Assembly: GCF_900176345.1 (NCBI RefSeq)
Contig: NZ_FWXU01000022.1
Coordinates: forward strand, 1-64,000
Length of the DNA stretch: 64,000 nt
Source: Rhizobium sp. RU36D
GTDB taxonomy: Bacteria; Pseudomonadota; Alphaproteobacteria; Rhizobiales; Rhizobiaceae
Direction of reading: 5' to 3'
A program made the translations under genes and the position numbers. The notes under the pieces were generated by a model, which was not told the origin of the DNA, made no database searches, and saw nothing but the letters and a program-made list of their open reading frames with translations. This document shows positions 1-6,791 of this stretch, piece by piece; the stretch's first letter is position 1; each line of letters starts with the position of its first letter.

Positions 1-81
1 TCCCCTTTCGTGTCCGAGATCGTCGCCAAACGCTCGAACACAAGTAGAATCAACACCGTGCGCCATGTCCACCAAATTTAA
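1..81 (+). CDS. possible 3' end of an unidentified gene (partial)
   Basis: The frame beginning at base 1 stays open for 26 codons and stops at TAA (79-81). The product tail is polar and ends RHVHQI. It is tail-to-tail with the penicillin-binding protein gene. The piece is too short to recognise a family or to be sure it is coding; it may be chance. Confidence 0.25.
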   Translation, partial: SPFVSEIVAKRSNTSRINTVRHVHQI

Positions 82-141
82 ACCGGACAGCAGTGGGCTT
101 GACCCGACCATCCACAAGCTTTTGAAAAGTTAGGTAAGTGG

Positions 142-164
142 ATCCTCGGGTCAAGCCCGAGGAT
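142..164. repeat. short rhizobial palindrome (9-bp stem, TCAAG loop)
   Basis: A perfect inverted repeat with arms at 142-150 and 156-164 around TCAAG, followed by GAC. A related half (GGCTTGACCC) lies at 107-116. The same layout (arm-TCAAG-arm-GAC) recurs at 42641-42661, so this is a dispersed intergenic palindrome. It may also act as a terminator between the converging genes. Nothing else is evident in 82-264. Confidence 0.7.
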
Positions 165-264
165 GACCGGAGCGATTGGACGCCTCCGCAACCACAGCAG
201 GCCTCCGGTTCGAAAGGCGGCAAGTCCACACCATGCAGACATTGCCTCCCGTCACACCGTCACA

Positions 265-2442
265 TCACCCCCGTGCCGCCATTTTTTCCGGTTCGGCCTT
301 CAGCGGTTCGGCCTCTTTCAGCATGCGGCCGATGTCGCGCAGCTGGCGGGTGGCTTCGGCTGACAGTGAGCGCGGGCGCACGAGGTCGGGCAGGGGATCG
401 GTTTCGCCATCGGCGGCGGTGACCACAGGCTTGGTTTTCTCCCGCTCCGGCATCGGAGTTTCGACGCCAGGGATTGGCCGGATTTCGATGCCCTGATGGG
501 CATAATCCATCAGCTTCTTGAAGGTCATGGCCGGCAGCGAGCCGCCCGTCATGTTGTTGGACGAGGTATAATCGTCATTGCCGAACCAGACGGCGGCCGT
601 GTAATTGCCGGTATAGCCGCAGAACCAGGCGTCGCGATAGGCCTGGGTCGTTCCGGTCTTGCCGGCGGTCAGCACGCCATCAACAGCCGCGCGGCGCGCC
701 GTGCCGGCATAGGGGATCGTGGTCAGCATCTGGTTCATGTATTTGGCGGCGGTTTCGCTCAGCACCCGCTCGGCCGGCGGCTCGTCGCGCTGGAAGTCGT
801 AGAGCACGTCGCCATTGTAGTTCAGGATCTGCTCGATGCCGTGGCGGCGCGCCTGGTAGCCGCCGGCCGGGAAGACGGCATAGGCGGTAGCCTGGTCCAT
901 CACGGTCATTTCCGAGGTGCCGAGCGGGATGGTCACGTCCTTGCGGATCGGGGTCTCCACGCCAAACAGCTTGGCCTGTTTCATGATGTTGTCGATCCCA
1001 AGCTTTTCCTTGGCGAGCCGCACCGGGATCGTGTTGATCGATTTCGCCAGCGCCGTCTGCATGGTCATGCGGCCGGCATAGCCGTTGCCATAGTTCTTCG
1101 GGCTCCAGTTGCCCCAGGAAATCGGCGCGTCGGTCACCATGGTCTCCGGCGTATAGCCGTTCTCCATGGCCAGCGAGTAGGTGTAGATCTTGAAGGACGA
1201 ACCGGGCTGGCGCAGCGCGCGGGTGGCGCGGTTGAACTGGCTTTCGCCATAGTCGCGCCCGCCCACCATGGCGCGCACGGCCCCGCCATTTTCGATCATC
1301 ACAAGCGAGCCCTGCTTGACGCGGTAGCCCTCGCCATATTCGCGCAGGCTGGATTCCACCGCCGCCTCGGCGGCGGCCTGCAGGCCGGTATCGATGGTGG
1401 TGCGCACGACCAGCGTGTGCTGCGGCAGCCGCGCGCCGATGCGCTGCACCTCCTCGAACGCCCAGTCCAGGAAGAAATCCGGCGCCTCGGCCTCGTCGCG
1501 ATCGATGACGCTGGCGGGGTTGCGGCGTGCCGCCAGCACCTGGCCCTCGGTCATGATGCCGCCCTGCACCATGTTGGTCAGCACCTCGTTGGCGCGGGCG
1601 CGGGCTGCCGGCAGGTTCACATGCGGGGCATATTTCGCCGGCGCCTTGAACAGGCCGGCCAGCATGGCGGCTTCCGCAAGGTTGACCTCGGTGATAGCCT
1701 TGCCGAAATAGAATTGCGAGGCCGCCGCCGCGCCAAACGTGCCGCCGCCCATATAGGCGCGGTCGAGATAGAGCGACAGGATTTCCTTCTTGGAGAGATT
1801 GGCCTCCAGCCACAGCGCCAAGAAGGCTTCCTTGATCTTGCGCTCCAGCGAGCGCTCATTGGTGAGGAACAGGTTCTTCGCCAACTGCTGGGTCAGCGTC
1901 GAGCCGCCCTGCACGACGCCACCGGCGCGGGCATTCTCGTTCATGGCGCGGGCAAGACCGAGGAAATCGATGCCGAAATGCTGGAAGAAGCGCCGGTCCT
2001 CGGTGGCGAGAACGGCCTTGATCAGGTGATCCGGCAATTCGTCGATCGGCACCGAATTTTCATGGATGATGCCGCGATGGCCGATGACATTGCCGTAGCG
2101 ATCGAGGAAGGTGACGGCGAAATCGCCGTGGTTGCGCCAGTCCTTCTGGGTTTCCTCGAATGCGGGCAAAGCGAGCGCCAGCATCAGCACGGCGCCCACC
2201 GTGCCCCAGGTCATGCCTTCGCCCAGGATCTCGACGACAAGCCGCTTCCAGCCGCGCACGCGGAACCGGCGGAAGAAGATGGTAACATCTTCCCAGATCT
2301 CGGCTGCGCGGAAACCGGCATTCCAAAGGGTGGAATCGATCCAGCTATCGAGCTGCAGGAAGAAATGCTTTTTCAGCCGGGGCTTTTTGGCTGGTGGGGT
2401 CTGTTGCTGAATGTCCTGGTTCTGCACGTCATTGTCGGGCAC
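265..2442 (-). CDS. class A penicillin-binding protein (PBP1A family), transglycosylase/transpeptidase
   Basis: Bifunctional peptidoglycan synthase that polymerises glycan strands and cross-links stem peptides in the periplasm. About 725 aa: basic cytoplasmic N-terminus, one membrane anchor near residues 75-95, a GT51 domain with the catalytic glutamate in ATEDRRFF (E148) and the GGSTLTQQLAKN motif (179-190), then a transpeptidase with SxxK at S415-K418, SxN at S468-N470 and KTG at 595-597. All catalytic motifs are intact. The GTG start at 2442 is chosen because GGAAGG lies 9 nt upstream; a longer reading to 2619 has no better site and would overlap the divergent gene. The C-terminal tail (about 60 residues, rich in P/E/K) looks disordered. 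Several class A PBPs are usual in rhizobia, so no symbol is assigned. Confidence 0.95.
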   Translation of the reverse strand: MPDNDVQNQDIQQQTPPAKKPRLKKHFFLQLDSWIDSTLWNAGFRAAEIWEDVTIFFRRFRVRGWKRLVVEILGEGMTWGTVGAVLMLALALPAFEETQKDWRNHGDFAVTFLDRYGNVIGHRGIIHENSVPIDELPDHLIKAVLATEDRRFFQHFGIDFLGLARAMNENARAGGVVQGGSTLTQQLAKNLFLTNERSLERKIKEAFLALWLEANLSKKEILSLYLDRAYMGGGTFGAAAASQFYFGKAITEVNLAEAAMLAGLFKAPAKYAPHVNLPAARARANEVLTNMVQGGIMTEGQVLAARRNPASVIDRDEAEAPDFFLDWAFEEVQRIGARLPQHTLVVRTTIDTGLQAAAEAAVESSLREYGEGYRVKQGSLVMIENGGAVRAMVGGRDYGESQFNRATRALRQPGSSFKIYTYSLAMENGYTPETMVTDAPISWGNWSPKNYGNGYAGRMTMQTALAKSINTIPVRLAKEKLGIDNIMKQAKLFGVETPIRKDVTIPLGTSEMTVMDQATAYAVFPAGGYQARRHGIEQILNYNGDVLYDFQRDEPPAERVLSETAAKYMNQMLTTIPYAGTARRAAVDGVLTAGKTGTTQAYRDAWFCGYTGNYTAAVWFGNDDYTSSNNMTGGSLPAMTFKKLMDYAHQGIEIRPIPGVETPMPEREKTKPVVTAADGETDPLPDLVRPRSLSAEATRQLRDIGRMLKEAEPLKAEPEKMAARG

Positions 2443-2621
2443 GTCGGGTGACCTTCCGCAAAGCAAGGGTTGGCGGTCGACCGCGATGGCGACCGGCAGC
2501 GCCCTGAGTTGGGCACTGCCCTTATCAGGACGATAGTGGTTGATAGATGGTTGATTTTCCCGCAAAGAACAAGAAAAAAGCGGGCGCCTGCGATGGCCGG
2601 CCCGCGGAATGGCGATCACGA

Positions 2622-3113
2622 ATGACGGAACTGAGCCCTGAGGGCAACACCCCCTACTGGCAGGCCAAGACGCTGGCGGAAATGACCCCGGCGGAATGGG
2701 AAGGCCTGTGCGATGGCTGCGGTCTCTGTTGCCTGAACAAGCTGGAGGATTGGGACAGCGGCGAAGTGTTCTTCACCTCGGTCGCCTGTCGCCTGCTGGA
2801 TGGCGAGAGCTGTCAATGCAAGGACTACGAGAACCGCAAGGCGATCGTGCCGGACTGTATCCAGCTCACGCTCGAGGGTATCGACGAGATCACCTGGCTG
2901 CCGCCGACATGCGCCTATCGGCTGGTGGCCGATGGCGAGGACCTCTACTGGTGGCACTACCTCGTCTCGGGTGACCGGGAGACGGTGCATCAGGCGGGCA
3001 TTTCCACCCGCGGCCGCACGGTCAGCGAAGAGGATGTCCCCGTCGAGGATTTTGAAGACTATCTCTGCGACTGGCCTCTGACGGTGGGCGAGGGGCCGGC
3101 CGCCCAGCGGTGA
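2622..3113 (+). CDS. YcgN-family cysteine cluster protein (UPF0260)
   Basis: About 163 aa. The family signature is clear: the CDGCGLCCLNK cluster near the N-terminus followed by further Cys residues (SVACRL, SCQCKDY, PDCIQL, CAYRL), resembling the CxxCxxCC zinc/iron-binding arrangement of UPF0260 proteins. The biochemical role of the family is unknown. The start at 2622 is preferred because family members begin shortly before WxxKTLxEMTPxEWExLCDGCG; an upstream ATG at 2547 would add 25 residues of poor-quality sequence and overlap nothing better. It is divergent from the PBP gene, separated by 179 bp. Confidence 0.85.
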   Translation: MTELSPEGNTPYWQAKTLAEMTPAEWEGLCDGCGLCCLNKLEDWDSGEVFFTSVACRLLDGESCQCKDYENRKAIVPDCIQLTLEGIDEITWLPPTCAYRLVADGEDLYWWHYLVSGDRETVHQAGISTRGRTVSEEDVPVEDFEDYLCDWPLTVGEGPAAQR

Positions 3114-3135
3114 CGGTGGGGCGGTGCTGCAAGCG

Positions 3136-3495
3136 CTAGCCGATGCCGAAGAAAACTGCCATGCCCCGCGTGACCTGCAGCATTGTCGTATCGTCAAGGG
3201 AGCCGATGATTTGGCCGACCCGCTCTCGCCTGACCGACATGGCCTTGTCGATCATTACCTGCGAGGGCAGGGTCAGGCCGTTGGCAACAGTTGGCTGGAC
3301 CGGGATGCGCAGCAACGGGGCCTCAATCAGCGTGCTGGTCATGAGCAGGAGCGTGACCGTGCCGGTCTCGCCAAAACTGTCTGCTTGCACGATGACGGCC
3401 GGCCGTGGCTTGCCGAAATCGCCTGTCATGGCGACAGTGACGATGTCGCCTCGTCTCACCAAAGCGTGTCGCGATCGTTTAGATTCGCTTTCCAC
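3136..3495 (-). CDS. MazF/PemK-family toxin (endoribonuclease)
   Basis: 119 aa. The N-terminal RRGDIVTVAMTGDFGKPRPA block and the later QVMIDKAMSVRRERVG segment are hallmarks of MazF/PemK toxins, which cleave mRNA at short motifs when freed from antitoxin. The GTG start at 3495 has a GAGGA ribosome site 7 nt upstream (3503-3507 on the opposite strand). The antitoxin gene lies 67 bp upstream on the same strand, the usual antitoxin-first order. The gene appears full length. Confidence 0.88.
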   Translation of the reverse strand: MESESKRSRHALVRRGDIVTVAMTGDFGKPRPAVIVQADSFGETGTVTLLLMTSTLIEAPLLRIPVQPTVANGLTLPSQVMIDKAMSVRRERVGQIIGSLDDTTMLQVTRGMAVFFGIG

Positions 3496-3562
3496 GCCTT
3501 GGTCCTCGTGTTTTTAGAGTGTCTTGATCGCAAAACCGCTGCCCGCGTTTGCACGTCATTGT

Positions 3563-3796
3563 CTAGAATTCCCCGGTAGAGGGCGACTGGTCGAGATCGT
3601 CGAGGGCCGCATCGAGAAACTCGCCCAGTTCCCCGTCGCCTCTGTCGGCTTCTGCCGTCATGCGGGCCTGCCGCGCGCATTCCGCGCCAAAGCCGGGGCG
3701 ACGGCTATCCGGAAGCCAGATCTGCACGGGCCGGAGGCCCTGTGCGCGCAGGATGTCCCGTCGCTTTTGAACGCGCTTGCCGACCGTTGAAGCCAT
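3563..3796 (-). CDS. MazE-like antitoxin (DUF3018 family)
   Basis: 77 aa. It begins with KRVQKRRDILRAQGLRPVQIW, the conserved block of DUF3018 antitoxins that pair with MazF toxins. The C-terminus is acidic (GDGELGEFLDAALDDLDQ), as expected for the toxin-wrapping tail. The start at 3796 is set by AAGGAGA 7 nt upstream; the longer open frame to 3952 lacks a ribosome site and is AT-rich upstream DNA. Together with the downstream toxin this forms a type II toxin-antitoxin operon, probably autoregulated from the AT-rich region 3800-3950. Confidence 0.85.
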   Translation of the reverse strand: MASTVGKRVQKRRDILRAQGLRPVQIWLPDSRRPGFGAECARQARMTAEADRGDGELGEFLDAALDDLDQSPSTGEF

Positions 3797-3981
3797 GGAA
3801 AATCTCCTTCGTGCCGTTACATGTAACATTTTCACGAACCGGGGCCAAGCCCTGGCGGCAGCTGGCGTCCCGGCTGAAAAAAATCGCACGCCCAACTCAG
3901 AATATCCGAATTTTAGAAAATACATTAGTAATATATTTAGCATGAGCTGCAACCTATGGATTATTCACCGGAGGTTGTGTC

Positions 3982-6174
3982 ATGCGGTTTTCTGATATTT
4001 CCATTGCCGCCCGTCTTTGCATCTGTGCACTGGTGCCGTTGCTTGCGGTTGTCGCGCTGGCAAGCCATCTCGTCTATGACGAGTATGCAAGCTATGCCCG
4101 ATCCAAGCGCGTCGCCTGGGCCACGCTGGATCTCGAGGTCATCAGCCGTGCGGTCCATTGGCTGCAGACCGAACGCGGCACGTCAGCGGGCTTCCTGGGC
4201 TCCAAGGGCAAGGCCAATGGCGAGGCCATGGCGAATGCGCGCCTGAAGGTCGATGCCGAATTGCCGAAACTTCTGGTCGCTGTGGACGAACTGACCGAGC
4301 TCGGTATCCAGACAGAACAGCAGGACAGGGTGAAGCAGTCCTTGAGTGCGATCGCCGATATCCGCACCCGGATTGACGCCCTGTCGCTCGCCCCTCCGCA
4401 GTCCTTCGCCTACTACACCGGGCTGATCGGCGATCTGCTGGATGCCATGCGCGGTCTGGCGCTGTCGGAGAAGCAGGGTTCGCTGGAGAGCCGTATACAG
4501 GCCTCGCTCGATCTGGCGCTGGCCAAGGAACTGGCGGGGCAGGAGCGCGGCATGGGCAATGGCTTCATCGCCGCAGGCCGGATTCCGCCGGAGCAATTCA
4601 TGAACTTTGCCAGATATTATGGTGCTGGCGATGTCCTTCTTGAGGAGTTTGCGCGCCTGGAGCCGACCCTGGCCGGGGAAACGCTGCAGCGTTTTTCCAC
4701 CGGCGGAGATGCGGCGCTTATTGCCGACTATCGCCGGCAGTTGCTGCAGGCGGGTGGCGAGACCCAATTGACTGGGCTCGACTCCAAGGAATGGTTTGGC
4801 AAGACCACCGCGCGGATCGAAGTTATCCACGAGGCTGAACTCGCCGAACTGGCAAAGGTCCGGGAGACGGCTGAAGAGATGGCCGCGCATGATTGGCGCG
4901 AGGCCATGCTGGCCAGCCTGATCGCCCTCGGCGCCACCATCCTCTCTCTGTTCCTGGGGGCCATGACGCTCTTCAGCGTGGTGCGGCCGCTTCGCAAGAT
5001 GGTGGGCGCTGTGGAGCGCCATGCCCGCGACGAGGAAGGCGCCGAACTGGAGCCGGGCACGGCCCGCGACGAGATTGGGCAGCTTGGCCGCGCCATCGTG
5101 CAATGCATGAAAAACCATGCGCGCAAGGCGCTGGAGGCGGCCGAGGAGCGCCGCAAGCAGCAGGAGGAGCGCTGGCGCCAGGACCAGGAGCGCCATGCCG
5201 AGGATAGCCGGCGCGCGAAGGCGGTCGAACTGGCGGTGCGCGAAATCGGCGGTGGCCTGTCGCAACTCAGCGCCGGCAACCTGAACTACCAGATCGAAAC
5301 GGCGTTCAGCGAGGATCTGGAGCCCTTGCGGCAGGCCTATAACAGGTCCATGCGCGAACTGGCCGGCATCATGCGGGAGGTCGGCACCACGGTGCAAAGC
5401 GTATCCGGGGGTGTCAGCGAGTTGCGGACCGGTGCCGAGGATCTGGCAGAGCGCACCCAGCGCCAGGCGGCTTCGCTGGAGGAGGCTTCCGCGGCCTTGA
5501 CCGAGGTGACCGCCACGCTTTCGGAAACCACGAACCGCATGCAGGCGGTGACCGCCATGACATCAGGTGCCCGCGAGAGCGCGGCGGCATCCGAGCGCAC
5601 CATGCACGACACCGTGTCGGCGATGCAGAATATCGAGACCGCCTCGGGTCATATCGTCCAGATCATCGGAGTGATCGACAACATTGCCTTCCAGACCAAT
5701 CTTCTCGCCCTCAATGCCGGGGTTGAGGCAGCGCGCGCCGGAGAGGCGGGCAAAGGCTTTGCTGTCGTGGCGCAGGAGGTGCGCGAATTGGCGCAGCGGT
5801 CTGCAAACGCGGCCCGCGAGATCAAGTCGCTGATCCAGAACTCCGCGACCGCGGTGCAATCCGGCGTGGAACTGGTGCAGAATTCAGGTCGTTTCATGAT
5901 CGAGATCCGCGAGCATGTGCTGGCGATCGACCGCGAAATCAGCACGATTTCGGAAGGGGCGCGCCAGCAGTCAGCGGCAATTTCGGAAATTTCCACCGCG
6001 GTTCACGAGATGGATCAGATGACCCAGCGCAATGCCGCGATGGTGGAAGAAAGCAATGCGGCGACCCATGCCATCGAGCAGGAAAGCCAGCAATTGCATG
6101 AGACAATCCGACGTTTTCGCGTGGAAAACGACGCGAATCTTGCCTTGAGGGAGCGGGCTTCAAGGGCCGCCTAG
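3982..6174 (+). CDS. methyl-accepting chemotaxis protein with NIT (nitrate/nitrite-sensing) ectodomain
   Basis: 730 aa. Transmembrane helix 1 is near residues 9-28; a helical periplasmic NIT domain covers about 40-300 (the LQTERGTSAGFLGSKG start is typical); helix 2 is 309-334; a HAMP region and a charged EERRKQQEERWRQDQ coiled coil follow. The cytoplasmic signalling domain has the hairpin tip around 567-600 (NIAFQTNLLALNAGVEAARAGEAGKGFAVVAQEVREL). It should relay ligand state to CheA/CheW. There is no C-terminal CheR-docking pentapeptide. GGAGG precedes the start by 7 nt. The ligand is inferred from the domain class only. Confidence 0.93.
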   Translation: MRFSDISIAARLCICALVPLLAVVALASHLVYDEYASYARSKRVAWATLDLEVISRAVHWLQTERGTSAGFLGSKGKANGEAMANARLKVDAELPKLLVAVDELTELGIQTEQQDRVKQSLSAIADIRTRIDALSLAPPQSFAYYTGLIGDLLDAMRGLALSEKQGSLESRIQASLDLALAKELAGQERGMGNGFIAAGRIPPEQFMNFARYYGAGDVLLEEFARLEPTLAGETLQRFSTGGDAALIADYRRQLLQAGGETQLTGLDSKEWFGKTTARIEVIHEAELAELAKVRETAEEMAAHDWREAMLASLIALGATILSLFLGAMTLFSVVRPLRKMVGAVERHARDEEGAELEPGTARDEIGQLGRAIVQCMKNHARKALEAAEERRKQQEERWRQDQERHAEDSRRAKAVELAVREIGGGLSQLSAGNLNYQIETAFSEDLEPLRQAYNRSMRELAGIMREVGTTVQSVSGGVSELRTGAEDLAERTQRQAASLEEASAALTEVTATLSETTNRMQAVTAMTSGARESAAASERTMHDTVSAMQNIETASGHIVQIIGVIDNIAFQTNLLALNAGVEAARAGEAGKGFAVVAQEVRELAQRSANAAREIKSLIQNSATAVQSGVELVQNSGRFMIEIREHVLAIDREISTISEGARQQSAAISEISTAVHEMDQMTQRNAAMVEESNAATHAIEQESQQLHETIRRFRVENDANLALRERASRAA

Positions 6175-6271
6175 AGGCCGATAAAACTGACCGAAGACGG
6201 GGCGGCCGTTCAGACGCCACATCTCCGGTTTGCTTGTGCCTGCCGATGCGGCTCTGGCGCTGGCGCTGCCG

Positions 6272-6607
6272 TTACAGATCCGGGCAGCCGCGCTCATTGG
6301 CAAACGAGATGCGCTCGGGACCGCGGCGGGTCATGCCTTCGACCGTGACGCGCGAGCGGGTGACGCGCACCACTTCCGGATCACGCAGGCCGTAATCGCG
6401 GGCGGCGGCGCGGGCTTCGCGCTCGCTGCAGCCGCCGCGCGGCGGGCCGCGGCGATCGTCGGGACGGCGGTTATCGGGAACCACCGGGCGGATGCCATCG
6501 GGGCCGATCTGGAGTTCCAGCGTCTGGGCGCTGGCGGGGATGGCGGTGGCCGCACCAGCGGCTGCCATGGCAATCGAGAGGCCAGCGGCCTTGAGAATCC
6601 TGATCAC
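6272..6607 (-). CDS. small secreted hypothetical protein
   Basis: 111 aa with a Sec signal peptide (LKAAGLSIAMAAAGAATAIPASAQ, cleavage expected after ASAQ). The mature part is Arg/Pro-rich and ends in a conserved-looking block, GCSEREARAAARDYGLRDPEVV...SFANERGCPDL, with two cysteines that could form a disulfide. Proteins of this layout (often annotated only as hypothetical) are common in rhizobia. The GTG start at 6607 is supported by AAGGAGG 4 nt upstream; longer readings to 6919 run through the copA promoter and are rejected. Divergent from copA. Function unknown. Confidence 0.75.
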   Translation of the reverse strand: MIRILKAAGLSIAMAAAGAATAIPASAQTLELQIGPDGIRPVVPDNRRPDDRRGPPRGGCSEREARAAARDYGLRDPEVVRVTRSRVTVEGMTRRGPERISFANERGCPDL

Positions 6608-6741
6608 GTTTCCTCCTTCGTGCCGCATCGCGGCGGCACATGAATGTTTCGCTGCCCATAAACGGCGGCCACCGGATTTTGTTCCGCAGTGGCATGCCTG
6701 CGGTGGAATGACACGGGGCGTGGAAAAATCGGCTCGGGCCC

Positions 6742-6772
6742 TTGACCCTCCCATGATGGGAAGGTCCATCTG
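6742..6772 (+). promoter_or_regulatory. CueR-type operator/promoter of copA
   Basis: TTGACC (6742-6747) is followed by the dyad 6745-6765, ACCCTCCCAT-G-ATGGGAAGGT (one mismatch from a perfect palindrome), giving the stretched 19-bp spacer typical of MerR-family promoters. The near-identical site at 9937-9967 precedes copZ. It lies 20 bp before copA's ribosome site. Confidence 0.9.
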
Positions 6773-6791
6773 ATGGGGCAGAGGTGACGCG

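Noticed and set aside
496..2451. 651-codon open frame on the plus strand opposite the penicillin-binding protein
   Set aside because: His/Gly/Arg-rich shadow of a high-GC gene; no motif, no ribosome site, and the minus-strand gene has all catalytic motifs.
2547..2621. Upstream start for the YcgN-type protein
   Set aside because: Adds 25 residues of unconserved sequence with no better ribosome site than ATG 2622.
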